A DNA stretch of 64,000 nucleotides from Clostridiales bacterium (lineage in GTDB: Bacteria; Bacillota; Clostridia; Oscillospirales; Acutalibacteraceae). The stretch covers positions 59,696 to 123,695 of the forward strand of contig JAAWSO010000004.1 in the NCBI GenBank assembly GCA_022801595.1. The letters are read 5' to 3'. Position 1 is the first letter of the stretch. Each line of letters starts with the position of its first letter. The notes beneath the pieces were generated by a model. It was given only the letters and a program-made list of their open reading frames with translations. It did not search any database and was not told the origin of the DNA. Made by a program: the position numbers and the translations under genes. This document shows positions 1 to 8,146 of this stretch, piece after piece.

Positions 1-210
1 GATTTGGGCAGCAAAACCCAATTCCTGGATACCATGGAAAACCGTCTCACCAAAAATGCCAACAACCTGACCAATAGCATTGCCCGATACACAGGTACGG
101 ATTACATTGAAGAGTCCATCCATCAGTCTACCAACGATGCGATTACAAAAGCTCTTTATCAATTGGGCAGCAACGTGATTCCTCTGTCCCTGATGGATTT
201 TGTGCGATAA
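1..210 (+). CDS. flgL: FlgL, hook-filament junction protein, C-terminal end (partial)
   Basis: The window opens inside this gene; only the last 69 codons are present. The translation has the amphipathic pattern of flagellin-family C termini (MENRLTKNANNLTNSIARYT) and ends in SLMDFVR, close to the S/P-LLDF-L terminus usual for FlgL/HAP3. FlgL joins hook and filament outside the cell. The following yviE-like, fliW and csrA genes match the order known in Bacillus and Clostridia, which supports the call. An ORF can start at the TTG at 4, but this is internal. A flagellin paralogue cannot be fully excluded from this fragment. Confidence 0.75.
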   Translation, partial: DLGSKTQFLDTMENRLTKNANNLTNSIARYTGTDYIEESIHQSTNDAITKALYQLGSNVIPLSLMDFVR

Positions 211-266
211 TCCATTTGCAATCCAATTATCTTAATTCATGAAAAGAAGAAGAAGGTGTTCTTAAA

Positions 267-878
267 ATGCAACCATTAATTCGGATTGAATCAATTCCAA
301 TTGAATATGAAATGAAATCCAACAGTGCGAAACTGGAAATGAAAGCAACGCAAATTCCTCCCATTACCGGTACGATGCAGTTGGAAAATGTTCGCCTCGA
401 TTTGCGTGCCAAGAACATCCAGGTTCAATTGGACTCCTCCCAAATGCGCCACGACCTCGGTTTCCGCACCACTGCTGATATGGCCAGAGAAAACGCGCAA
501 AAAGGAATGGAACATATCCAAGAACTCACCCGAAATTATGTGGAAACCGGCAAGCAGCTTTCCAATATTCACGAAGGCGTGGATATCTCTCAAATTGTGA
601 AGCAAAAAACTCTGGAGCAACCATCCACTCCTTACACGGTATTCCTACCCAATGGCGGAACAGAAATTTCTTGGATTCCCAATGATTTAACCATTCACTA
701 TAATCCTCCTCAATTTGATGTAGAGTATCAGATGTCCAAGTATCAATTCGAATATACCCCGGCTTCCATTGATTTTACAATCACCCAATACCCTGAAGTA
801 AGGATTGAATATCTTGGCACTCCATCCTACGTTCCTCCCAGCGCGGATCCGAATTATGACGGAGGATCCAACGAATAA
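267..878 (+). CDS. YviE-like protein (DUF6470 family)
   Basis: A 203-residue protein starting at an ATG preceded by a GAAGAAGAAGG purine run. It begins with a short hydrophobic strand (PLIRIESIPIEYEM) and ends with two YxPxxxDF/IxYPEVRIEYLG-like segments rich in Tyr and Pro, as in the YviE/DUF6470 proteins that lie between flgL and fliW in other Firmicutes. No signal peptide or membrane segment is visible. Its biochemical role is not established; position suggests a part in filament assembly or flagellin homeostasis. Identification rests on synteny plus overall composition rather than a catalytic motif. Confidence 0.7.
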   Translation: MQPLIRIESIPIEYEMKSNSAKLEMKATQIPPITGTMQLENVRLDLRAKNIQVQLDSSQMRHDLGFRTTADMARENAQKGMEHIQELTRNYVETGKQLSNIHEGVDISQIVKQKTLEQPSTPYTVFLPNGGTEISWIPNDLTIHYNPPQFDVEYQMSKYQFEYTPASIDFTITQYPEVRIEYLGTPSYVPPSADPNYDGGSNE

Positions 879-884
879 AAAGTG

Positions 885-920
885 ACAGGCAGCCGCGCGT
901 ATTTCCGTGCGGCTGCCTGT
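885..920 (+). terminator. Strong hairpin between yviE-like gene and fliW
   Basis: A perfect 12-bp inverted repeat, ACAGGCAGCCGC at 885-896 and its complement at 909-920, follows the yviE-like stop codon. It lacks a clean T-run (GTATATTGTT follows), so it may be a weak terminator or an RNA stabiliser that uncouples fliW-csrA from flgL. Confidence 0.45.
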
Positions 921-952
921 GTATATTGTTAACAAATTATAGGAGAATAGAT

Positions 953-1393
953 ATGGATATTTTAACAAGAGATTTTGGCTCCATTTCGGTCAATCCCAGT
1001 GATGTGATCGAATTTGTCGCACCCATTTTCGGCTTTGATGATTACCAAAAATATGTGATGCTGTGCGATGATGAAATCGGCCCTCACTTCGCCTGGCTGC
1101 AATCCATTGATGAGCCTGACCTCTGCTTTCTTCTGGCCGACCCTCGGCTCGTCCGACCCTCCTATGAGGACAGTATTCCAGAAACAGCTCTCCAGTCTGT
1201 CGGCAAAGGCCCAGCCTGTGAATGCTGGGTCATGATGGTGATGCCGGAAAACTTCGCAGAGGCCACAGTGAATTTGAAAAGCCCGATTTTAATCAACACG
1301 GAAACCCATCACGCAGCTCAAGTAATCCTAGATTTGGACTATCCGATCCGCTGCCCTTTGATGGAAAGGAAGGATGAAGAAACATCATGCTAA
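953..1393 (+). CDS. fliW: FliW, flagellar assembly factor and CsrA antagonist
   Basis: A 146-residue protein. I chose the ATG at 953 because AGGAG lies at 941-945; a TTG at 926 would extend it without a Shine-Dalgarno. The sequence follows FliW: an N-terminal strand ILTRDFGSISV, then ISVNPSDVIEFVAPIFGF, an FAWLQSIDEPDLCFLLADP segment, and NLKSPILINTETHHAAQVILD near the C terminus, a typical FliW signature. In Bacillus, FliW binds either flagellin or CsrA and so couples flagellin translation to secretion. The 7-base overlap with csrA indicates translational coupling and a fixed ratio of the two partners. Confidence 0.93.
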   Translation: MDILTRDFGSISVNPSDVIEFVAPIFGFDDYQKYVMLCDDEIGPHFAWLQSIDEPDLCFLLADPRLVRPSYEDSIPETALQSVGKGPACECWVMMVMPENFAEATVNLKSPILINTETHHAAQVILDLDYPIRCPLMERKDEETSC

Positions 1394-1620
1394 TTTTATC
1401 CCGGAAAGAAAACGAATCCTTCTGGATTGAAGGGAAAGAGGGAAAAATTGAGATCATTGTCACGGAGATTTCTGGCGGCCAGGTTCGTCTTGGGATTCAT
1501 GCTCCCAAGAGTTATAAAATCCTGCGTCAGGAGTTAGCGCAAACGATGGAATACAACCGTCAGGCTTCTACCGCCGCTCCCCCTGCCAGTCTACGGGATA
1601 TCGCTTCCAAACTAAAATAG
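1387..1620 (+). CDS. csrA: CsrA, translational regulator
   Basis: A 77-residue protein starting MLILSRKENESFWI, the hallmark CsrA N terminus, followed by the strand pattern KIEIIVTEISGGQVRLGIHAPKSYKILRQEL. CsrA dimers bind GGA motifs in mRNA leaders; in Firmicutes the main target is flagellin mRNA, with FliW as antagonist. The start codon lies inside the end of fliW. The C-terminal tail (about residues 55-77) is longer than the minimal 61-residue E. coli protein, as is usual in Gram-positive CsrA, where it takes part in FliW binding. Confidence 0.95.
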   Translation: MLILSRKENESFWIEGKEGKIEIIVTEISGGQVRLGIHAPKSYKILRQELAQTMEYNRQASTAAPPASLRDIASKLK

Positions 1621-1621
1621 C

Positions 1622-2329
1622 TCAATCCTTATTCAGCTGAGCCGAAAAAAAGCGATTTTCCTTTTCATTGAGCCCTCGGATAAAGGTATTCCACCGATCC
1701 TGCAGCCAAGAAGGCATGGACAAAAAGGAACAAACATAGGCAATATCCTCCCCAAATGCATAGACCTTTTCCACCTTAACTGGAAGATTATCCAGATAAA
1801 GGTCAGAATCCGGTGGGGTAAAACTGACAAAAACCGCATCTCCCTGTTCCAGCAAATAGGGGGAGGTAAACTCCAGGCTATTTCCAGATAAGGCGGTGAG
1901 CTTTAAAGGATATTGAGAGGGTGTCTGCGGCTGTTCCTGTTTTTTCCTGCGAAACAGAGAAAAACGGGAAGGCTTAGCTTCTTGTGCTGGCTCCTTGGCG
2001 CTTTTCCGTTCCGTAAAGGTGCCAGACATGGAAACCAACGTGGAATATATATTTTCTGATCCCGGAACCAAAAGATCCCGGACACGAATAAGACGGAGCA
2101 ACTTTTGATCGGAAATATATACTTCCCCCCAAAAAATATGGATATCCTGATTTTGAAACTGGCGAATCACTTTCAGCGGTACCCCCATGGGATACAACGG
2201 GACAAAATCGCTTCGAAACTCCACCGAATTGCTCTCTTCCAAAACAGAAGCAAACCCTTCTGCCAGCACACATTCCTGTTGATCTTTTAAAATAGCTGGA
2301 AATCCTTTTTCATTTTTCACCACACGCAT
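1622..2329 (-). CDS. Hypothetical protein with PilZ-like C-terminal half
   Basis: A 235-residue soluble protein convergent with csrA, with a good Shine-Dalgarno (AGGAGAGG) upstream of the ATG at 2329. Residues about 30-95 resemble the YcgR-type N-terminal beta domain (VPLKVIRQFQNQDIHIFWGEVY). A basic linker (KPSRFSLFRRKKQEQ) follows. The C-terminal part has the strand order of a PilZ barrel (LEFTSPYLLEQGDAVFVSF... then a final helix WLQDRWNTFIRGLNEKE). I do not see a clean RxxxR or D/NxSxxG c-di-GMP motif, so nucleotide binding is uncertain. A flagellar-brake role is inferred only from position. Confidence 0.45.
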   Translation of the reverse strand: MRVVKNEKGFPAILKDQQECVLAEGFASVLEESNSVEFRSDFVPLYPMGVPLKVIRQFQNQDIHIFWGEVYISDQKLLRLIRVRDLLVPGSENIYSTLVSMSGTFTERKSAKEPAQEAKPSRFSLFRRKKQEQPQTPSQYPLKLTALSGNSLEFTSPYLLEQGDAVFVSFTPPDSDLYLDNLPVKVEKVYAFGEDIAYVCSFLSMPSWLQDRWNTFIRGLNEKENRFFSAQLNKD

Positions 2330-2457
2330 CGTTTCATTCCTCTCCTAGCACGAATTTCCAATCCGAAATCTGCTTCTTTCATTTTCTTTCATTATAATAT
2401 ACATTTCACCGTTTGAACAGTATGAACGCTGAAAAACTTGAGATTGAGGTGCCCATC

Positions 2458-2931
2458 ATGCAACAAATTGAAACTATCCTTCAGCTCCTGGATGAAAAAA
2501 AGAGCTTGTTTCTCCAATTCGAGCAGGAATCCGAGCAAATGTGCTTCTGTCCACTAGACGAAATCGCAGGCCATATGAAACAACGGCTAGCGCTTCAGGA
2601 AAAAATTGAATACCTGGATCAACAGCTTTCCGCCCTTTACGAATCAGTCCCGGGAGCGGCACAAACAGCCTCCAATCAGAAAGACCTTTCCGCTCTACCC
2701 GACGAGCTGCTTCCGGTTTATGACCGCTCATTGGAAATCAAAGGAGTCATCAACCGGATCCTCCAAAACGAGCCGATGCTCCAAGAACGATTGGAGTTGG
2801 AGCGGGCCGATCTTCTAAAAAAATTGGAGGAAAACCGAAAAAGCAGCGGTTCGGTAGCACAAAAATATTATAACTCGATTCATACGGGGATTCATCAACC
2901 ATATTTTTCACAGAAAATCACAAAAGTGTAG
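2458..2931 (+). CDS. Putative FlgN-like flagellar chaperone
   Basis: A helical, coiled-coil-rich protein of 157 residues from the ATG at 2458, which I prefer because GAGGTG sits 8 bases upstream; an ATG at 2422 and a TTG at 2413 give longer forms without a clear ribosome site. The pattern LLDEKKSLFLQFEQESEQM then KQRLALQEKIEYLDQQLSALYE resembles FlgN-type export chaperones for hook-associated proteins. It sits just before fliD, an expected neighbour. There is no diagnostic motif, so the function is inferred from size, helicity and context. The C-terminal 30 residues look disordered. Confidence 0.45.
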   Translation: MQQIETILQLLDEKKSLFLQFEQESEQMCFCPLDEIAGHMKQRLALQEKIEYLDQQLSALYESVPGAAQTASNQKDLSALPDELLPVYDRSLEIKGVINRILQNEPMLQERLELERADLLKKLEENRKSSGSVAQKYYNSIHTGIHQPYFSQKITKV

Positions 2932-2972
2932 AAATATCTGAAACCTTGTAAAAATCTTTTGTGTTTCCTATT

Positions 2973-2998
2973 TCAATTTTTCTCTCTGCCTGCGATAT
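2973..2998 (+). promoter_or_regulatory. Possible sigma-28 (SigD)-like promoter before fliD
   Basis: TCAA at 2973-2976 followed 14 bases later by TGCGATAT (2991-2998) resembles the flagellar sigma consensus TAAA-N15-GCCGATAT, with six of eight -10 bases matching. It lies 60 bases before the fliD start. The spacing is one base short and the -35 is imperfect. Confidence 0.3.
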
Positions 2999-3058
2999 TA
3001 GATAATGAAAATAGATATAAAAATTTGAAAAATTATATAGAAGGAAAGGTGAGTTTTT

Positions 3059-5977
3059 ATGAGCAGCATCAGCTCCTCCAGTACTTATAGCGTCAGCGCC
3101 GGCAGCAAGGGTATGTCTGGCTTGGCTTCCGGTATGGATACCGATAGCATGGTAGAAAAAATGCTATCTGGCACACAAAGCAAAATTGATAAACAAGAAG
3201 GTCTCAAACAACAATTGACTTGGAAACAAGAGATGTACCGTGATGTGATTACGGAAATCAACTCCTTCCATAACAAATATTTCGACACCTCCTTTGACTC
3301 CGAAATGAAAGGCAACTTGGCCAATGAGAGTTTCTTCAACTCCATGATTTCCAAGGTAACTGGCAGCGGTTCCGATTATTTGAATATCATTAGCTCGTCT
3401 TCCGACGCTTCCGTAGGCAACATGAATGTGATTGTCAAGGAATTGGCTTCCGCCGCTAAGCTGAATTCTTCGGGCAAGCCCCTGAGCAAAAATGAAATTT
3501 CCGGCAAGATTGAAACAGATCCTGACAAACTCAAGGAACTGTTCCAAAGTAAAAAAGTCGTCTTTACCGTAGATGCAAACGGCAGCGAAAAAAAAGTGGA
3601 AATTGACTTGGCGGGCGTTAGTTCCGCCACCACCTTAATTGATAAGTTGAATAACAGTTTCCAGCAAGCCGGCTTGGATGTAGTCGCTAAGCAATCCAAC
3701 GGACGGGTTTCCTTATCGACTGGAAGCAAAAACACCTCCATTAAAGTGGACGATTCTTCCTCGGAATGGGGTCTGCAAATTCTGGGAATGAGTAAGGACA
3801 GCGCTTCCTCGGAATCGAAAGCCAACGCCCAAATTTTAAACGGAACCACTTCTCCAAACTTTACCGCCGGCGTTACTTTTACCGTAACATTAAACGGTGT
3901 AAGCAAGCAAATTTCCGTAGAACCAAAAACCGACGCCAACGGAGACATTACTGCCGAAAACGTTCAAAAAGTGTTGGCGGAAAGTTTCCGGCAGGCATTC
4001 GGCGGCACCATTGATCCTACCACCAACAATCTGACCGGCAGCTATGTCAATGTGACCTTTGACCAAAACGGCGAGTTTACCATCTCCGCCGCCAACAGCC
4101 TGGATCAGGTGACCATCACCGGCTCCAGCGCCAACTCTTTGGGCATTACCCCTGGCAGCAGCAACCGGATCAGCACCTCGACGAAGCTGGGCGATTTGAC
4201 GGATAATGTTGTCGGCGGCACTTATAAATTTACCATTAACGGCGTAAACTTCTCCTTTACGGAGGAGGATACCCTAGGCACTATGATTAACAAAATCAAC
4301 ACCAGCGGAGCCGGCGTGAAGGTGGCTTATTCTTCCCTGTCCGATACCTTTACCATGGAATCCAGCTCCACCGGTTCCAAATATAGCATCGATATTACCC
4401 AACAGGAAGGCAATATTCTTTCCGAGCTGTTTGGCGACGCTGTAATTGATGCTGGCAGCTCCGTGTCCAGTTCCCTGCTGACTACGAAGACTGTTCAAGG
4501 AACCAGCGATACCATTGCCGACACCTTCACCATGGGGAAAACGGTGTCCTTTTCGATCAATGTAAACGGCACCAATCATACCTTTACTTTGCCCGCTAAA
4601 GGTGATAAGTCCAATTATACTGCGAAAGAAGCCATTGAAGATATCAACAAGCAACTGGCGGAAACCTTTAAAATGGATGACGACAGCCCCGCAATTCAGA
4701 TTGAGGGCAACAACATCGTGGTCAAGGATGGTTCTGTCGTTCGTTTTACCCGCAGTTCTGTGGATTTGAGCAATGCTTCCTCTGTTAGCAGTGCAAAACA
4801 AAACGACCTGGCTTTCCTTTTGGGTCTGAATGTTACCAATAAATCCAACATCGCCACTGCGGAAACCTCCATTGATGATTTGAGCCTATCAGACAGTGAA
4901 AAATTAGGGTTAAAGCAGATTTCTAATGACGGGACCTTAGGCGGCGGATTCCAGAATGCCGGCATAACCTTTGAAAACGGGCGGCTGGTTGCCGATACCA
5001 CACAAAGCAATGTTGTGAGCGATATTGACGGCAATGACCTTCTGAAGAAACTGTTTGGCGTAGAAGGCGGCTCTATTGCGGATAAAGCAGGAAACGGCGC
5101 ATTAGGTGCGAACGCAGTGACAGATGGAACGGACGCTCTGGTTAATGTCAACGGCATCGACTTGACCCGCAGCAGCAATACCTTTGAGGTAAATGGCGTA
5201 ACCATAGAAGTTACCAAAAAAATGGAACCAACGGGCACAGACGCAGCAGGTAAGCCCACCTACGAGTCCGCCACTATCAAAACGGACCGTGATGTAGATT
5301 CCATCGTGGAAACCTTCAAAAACTTTGTCAAAGACTACAACGCCATGTTGGAAAAGCTCAACGGCTATGTGGATGAAGACGCCAACTATCGGAAGTATGA
5401 CCCCCTGACCTCTGCTCAAAAGAAAGAAATGTCCGAAAGAGAAATTGAGCTGTGGGAAGAAAAGGCGAAGGAAGGTCTTCTGCGCCGTGACGACAATATC
5501 GACTACTTCCTCTCTCAAATGCGGATTGCCCTGTACACGAAGCCAGAGTCCTCCAACTATGCCTTGTATGATATCGGTATGGAAACCGGCAAGTACTCCG
5601 ACAAGGGAAAACTGACATTTGACGAGACTGCTCTGCGCAAAGCCCTTTCCTCCGATCCGGAATCAGTCAAGAACTTATTCCTGGATCTGCAATCCGGCCT
5701 ATCCGGTCAATTGGTCAAGATCATGGACGACGCTGCTAAGCTCAGTTCTGGTAGCCCTGGTACCCTAGTGCAAGAGGCTGGCGCAGCCGGTTTGGCTTCC
5801 GATAAAAATAATAATCTGACCAACCGGATCAAGGAGATTGAAGATAAAATCAAAGATCTCAAGGCAAAATATGAAACCGAGCGGCAGCGTTACTGGAATC
5901 AATTTACTTCTATGGAAACGACGCTCTCCAACCTAAACAGTCAGAGCAATTGGCTGTACCAACAGTTCTCCTATTAA
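3059..5977 (+). CDS. fliD: FliD, flagellar filament cap (unusually long)
   Basis: A 972-residue protein with AAGGAAAGG upstream of the ATG. The N terminus GLASGMDTDSMVEKML then QQLTWKQEMYRDVITEINSF is the conserved FliD/HAP2 N domain. The C-terminal FliD domain is seen at DVDSIVETFKNFVKDYNAMLEKLN, LRRDDNIDYFLSQMRIAL and the terminal coiled coil (RIKEIEDKIKDLKAKYETERQRYWNQFTSMETTLSNLNSQ, written as two parts of one helix). FliD caps the filament and folds incoming flagellin. Typical homologues are about 450-700 residues; the extra length is in the central part (about residues 130-700), rich in Ser, Thr, Asn and Gly and probably exposed. fliS follows after 16 bases. Confidence 0.93.
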   Translation: MSSISSSSTYSVSAGSKGMSGLASGMDTDSMVEKMLSGTQSKIDKQEGLKQQLTWKQEMYRDVITEINSFHNKYFDTSFDSEMKGNLANESFFNSMISKVTGSGSDYLNIISSSSDASVGNMNVIVKELASAAKLNSSGKPLSKNEISGKIETDPDKLKELFQSKKVVFTVDANGSEKKVEIDLAGVSSATTLIDKLNNSFQQAGLDVVAKQSNGRVSLSTGSKNTSIKVDDSSSEWGLQILGMSKDSASSESKANAQILNGTTSPNFTAGVTFTVTLNGVSKQISVEPKTDANGDITAENVQKVLAESFRQAFGGTIDPTTNNLTGSYVNVTFDQNGEFTISAANSLDQVTITGSSANSLGITPGSSNRISTSTKLGDLTDNVVGGTYKFTINGVNFSFTEEDTLGTMINKINTSGAGVKVAYSSLSDTFTMESSSTGSKYSIDITQQEGNILSELFGDAVIDAGSSVSSSLLTTKTVQGTSDTIADTFTMGKTVSFSINVNGTNHTFTLPAKGDKSNYTAKEAIEDINKQLAETFKMDDDSPAIQIEGNNIVVKDGSVVRFTRSSVDLSNASSVSSAKQNDLAFLLGLNVTNKSNIATAETSIDDLSLSDSEKLGLKQISNDGTLGGGFQNAGITFENGRLVADTTQSNVVSDIDGNDLLKKLFGVEGGSIADKAGNGALGANAVTDGTDALVNVNGIDLTRSSNTFEVNGVTIEVTKKMEPTGTDAAGKPTYESATIKTDRDVDSIVETFKNFVKDYNAMLEKLNGYVDEDANYRKYDPLTSAQKKEMSEREIELWEEKAKEGLLRRDDNIDYFLSQMRIALYTKPESSNYALYDIGMETGKYSDKGKLTFDETALRKALSSDPESVKNLFLDLQSGLSGQLVKIMDDAAKLSSGSPGTLVQEAGAAGLASDKNNNLTNRIKEIEDKIKDLKAKYETERQRYWNQFTSMETTLSNLNSQSNWLYQQFSY

Positions 5978-5993
5978 ATAACGAGGTGAAAAA

Positions 5994-6380
5994 ATGGCAC
6001 GCAACCCTTATGAGTCTTATAAAAAGCAGTCAATTATGACCATGACTCCCGGTGATATGCTCATTACTCTATATGATGAAATCTTAAAGGAATGTACGGC
6101 TGGCAAAATTGCTCTAGCAAAGAAGGATTACAGCGAAGTTAACCGGGCCCTTCAAAAAGTCCAGCGCGTTTTAAACCATTTAAAGGCAACTTTGGATTTT
6201 AAATATGAAATCTCCAACAGCCTTTCTTCCCTCTATGATTATTTTATTCGCCAAGTTATGGAAGCCAATATGAAAAAAGACGCGGCTTTTTTGGATGAAG
6301 TCATGCCCATGATCAAAGATCTGCGGGATACTTACAGCGAAGCGGATAAGCGTTCCCGTTCTGGTGCTGCTAAGGCGTAG
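5994..6380 (+). CDS. fliS: FliS, flagellin export chaperone
   Basis: A 128-residue helical protein starting MARNPYESYKKQSIMTMTPGDMLITLYD. The YxxxxIMTMTPGxMLxxLYD segment is the FliS signature; the region around NRALQKVQRVLNHLKATLDF matches the second helix. FliS binds the flagellin C terminus in the cytoplasm and prevents early polymerisation. A GAGGTG ribosome site precedes the start, and the gene directly follows fliD, as in most Firmicutes. Confidence 0.95.
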   Translation: MARNPYESYKKQSIMTMTPGDMLITLYDEILKECTAGKIALAKKDYSEVNRALQKVQRVLNHLKATLDFKYEISNSLSSLYDYFIRQVMEANMKKDAAFLDEVMPMIKDLRDTYSEADKRSRSGAAKA

Positions 6381-6426
6381 CCCCTGCACTGGACGGCCCA
6401 TTTGATACAGAAAGGAGGATGGCTCT

Positions 6427-6789
6427 ATGTTTTACGATTCCAAAAGCTTCCGTGCGCTGGAAAGCGGCCTAAGCGCTGCCTGGCTTCAGCAACAAACTGC
6501 TTTGCAAAACCTTGCAAACTTGGAAACTCCCAATTACAAGGCAAAATCAGTTGTTTTTGAGGACACGCTGAACCGTGCTCTAGAAGAAAACGGAAATGCT
6601 CCCTATTCGTTTACTACTCGTGTCGTAACCGATGAAACTACAACGATGCGTCCCGATGGAAATAACGTAGACTCGGATAAGGAAGGCCTGGTGCTGTATA
6701 AGGCATACGTGCAGTATTCTTATCTCACCCAAAAGATCAACGGTTCGTTTTCCAACTTCCGTTACGTTTTGAATAATGCCATGAAGTAA
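6427..6789 (+). CDS. flgB: FlgB, flagellar proximal rod protein
   Basis: A 120-residue protein with AAAGGAGG just before the ATG. The N-terminal heptad segment (LESGLSAAWLQQQTALQNLANLETPNYKAK) contains the rod-family motif NLANxxTPxYK, and the C terminus YVQYSYLTQKINGSFSNFRYVL is the matching helix. FlgB forms part of the proximal rod. It is followed by flgC with 17 bases between. The usual next genes fliE and fliF are not in this window after flgC, so the rod genes here are separated from the basal-body operon. Confidence 0.9.
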   Translation: MFYDSKSFRALESGLSAAWLQQQTALQNLANLETPNYKAKSVVFEDTLNRALEENGNAPYSFTTRVVTDETTTMRPDGNNVDSDKEGLVLYKAYVQYSYLTQKINGSFSNFRYVLNNAMK

Positions 6790-6806
6790 GAAAGGTGGTA
6801 CTAAAA

Positions 6807-7244
6807 ATGGCTTTCTTAAGCTCTTTAGACATTTCCGGCAGTGCATTGACTGCGGAACGTTACCGCATGGATGTTATCCTGCAAAATATTTCCAACGCCA
6901 ATACCGCCGCTACACCGGGAGAAGATCCTTATCGCAGAAAACAGGTTATATTTCAGGAGCGTCCTTTGACTTTCCGAGATAACCTGACTGCAGCCCAACG
7001 CAATCTAACCAAAAGCGGCGGTGTGCGGATCACGGAAATCGTGGAAAGCGACCGGGATTTTAAGCCGGTTTATGACCCGACTAACCCCAGCGCCAATGAG
7101 GACGGCTATGTTATGTATCCAAACGTGGATCTCACGGAAGAACGCGTCGATCTCATGGCTGCGTCCAATGCTTATATTGCCAACATGACCGCTTTGAGCG
7201 TGATTAAGGCAACCAGCATGAAAGCGCTGGAGATCGGCAAATAA
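6807..7244 (+). CDS. flgC: FlgC, flagellar proximal rod protein
   Basis: A 145-residue protein. The ATG at 6807 is chosen because AAAGGTGG (6791-6798) lies at proper distance; a GTG at 6795 overlaps that site. The N terminus SLDISGSALTAERYRMDVILQNISNANTA is the rod/hook signature, and GYVMYPNVDLTEERVDLMAASNAYIANM is the conserved FlgC/FlgG C-terminal segment. FlgC polymerises in the proximal rod with FlgB. It probably shares one transcript with fliD, fliS, flgB and the downstream unknown gene. Confidence 0.93.
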   Translation: MAFLSSLDISGSALTAERYRMDVILQNISNANTAATPGEDPYRRKQVIFQERPLTFRDNLTAAQRNLTKSGGVRITEIVESDRDFKPVYDPTNPSANEDGYVMYPNVDLTEERVDLMAASNAYIANMTALSVIKATSMKALEIGK

Positions 7245-7267
7245 ATTCTGGAAAGGATGTTCTGACC

Positions 7268-7732
7268 TTGGTGTCCATGAATACCGAATATTTTTCTCAA
7301 CGGATCCAATGCTCCCGCAATGATAAGCAGGAATGCCTGAGAACCATTTATCTCTTGGCAGAAGTCTCTTATACCTTCCTAAAAGGGAGTATTCGCGCCG
7401 TAGACAGCCTAATTAGCAGCAATCATGTGAAATACTCGGAAGTATTTCTCAATCGAGCATTGCAGTTATTTATTGATGCGAAGAATGTGGATCAGATCTG
7501 CACTGTTTTGTACAACAGCATCATTACTTCCAATTTTTTTGGTCAGCAATTTTTGAATGCGGTTATCATTACCGAAACGCTGGCTGCTCTCTATGACCGA
7601 GAGGATGTGGATTACATCTTTAATTTCCTAATCCCTTCTTTCTTTGGCATGGATTACGAAGAGACAGCTCGGCAGGCCTATCGCGATTACCGCACTCTTA
7701 AGCTTCAGGAACATCCCACCGGAGACAGCTGA
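7268..7732 (+). CDS. Unknown small helical protein in the flagellar block
   Basis: About 150 residues; a GGAAAGG site at 7250-7256 leaves TTG 7268, GTG 7271 or ATG 7277 as possible starts. The protein is mostly alpha-helical (LRTIYLLAEVSYTFLKGSIRAVDSLI, then VFLNRALQLFIDAKNVDQICTVLYNSI, split helices) with moderate hydrophobicity, but I see no clear transmembrane segment, signal peptide or catalytic motif. I do not recognise the family. It is the last gene of the flgB-flgC transcript before the terminator at 7819, so a motor or assembly role is plausible but unproven. Confidence 0.6.
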   Translation: MVSMNTEYFSQRIQCSRNDKQECLRTIYLLAEVSYTFLKGSIRAVDSLISSNHVKYSEVFLNRALQLFIDAKNVDQICTVLYNSIITSNFFGQQFLNAVIITETLAALYDREDVDYIFNFLIPSFFGMDYEETARQAYRDYRTLKLQEHPTGDS

Positions 7733-7818
7733 ACATTCGTTGTTTTACAGCCTGGGGTCAATAATGGACCCGTCCCCGGCTTGTCCCTTTCAAAAGAATA
7801 TACTAAAAAAATTAAGTT

Positions 7819-7872
7819 AAAAAAATGCCTTTTTTGATGATTCTTTAGAAACACAAAAAGGGCATTTTTTAT
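7819..7872 (+). terminator. Terminator of the flagellar transcript
   Basis: AAAAAATGCC-TTTTTT (about 7820-7835) pairs with AAAAAGGGCATTTTTT (7855-7870) with one bulge and ends in a T-run. It lies 90 bases after the preceding stop codon. The rest of 7733-8022 is AT-rich with no gene visible. Confidence 0.75.
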
Positions 7873-8022
7873 TTTGTCTATTTTGATGAAGCAAATTGAC
7901 AAAATTTATGAAGAAAATTTTTACATGACAATAATTGTGTACAAAAAACAATAGTAATTTTAAAGTAAAAAGTAGTTTTTTGTTAAAATATCTTTTTTCT
8001 CTTATATAAATCTTATTTTGAC

Positions 8023-8051
8023 TTGACGAAAAGTGTAATAAGATGTACAAT
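8023..8051 (+). promoter_or_regulatory. Sigma-A promoter of the chemoreceptor gene
   Basis: TTGACG (8023-8028), a 17-base spacer and TACAAT (8046-8051), about 95 bases before the start codon. It is an unusually good housekeeping promoter for a chemotaxis gene, and I see no sigma-28 site. Confidence 0.7.
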
Positions 8052-8146
8052 ATTTATTACTACAAAATATACAAACTTTTCTTTGATCATAATTTTTTGA
8101 TTTGCTATATTTCTTAAAAACAATCATTTCGTGGAGGGCAGTAATT

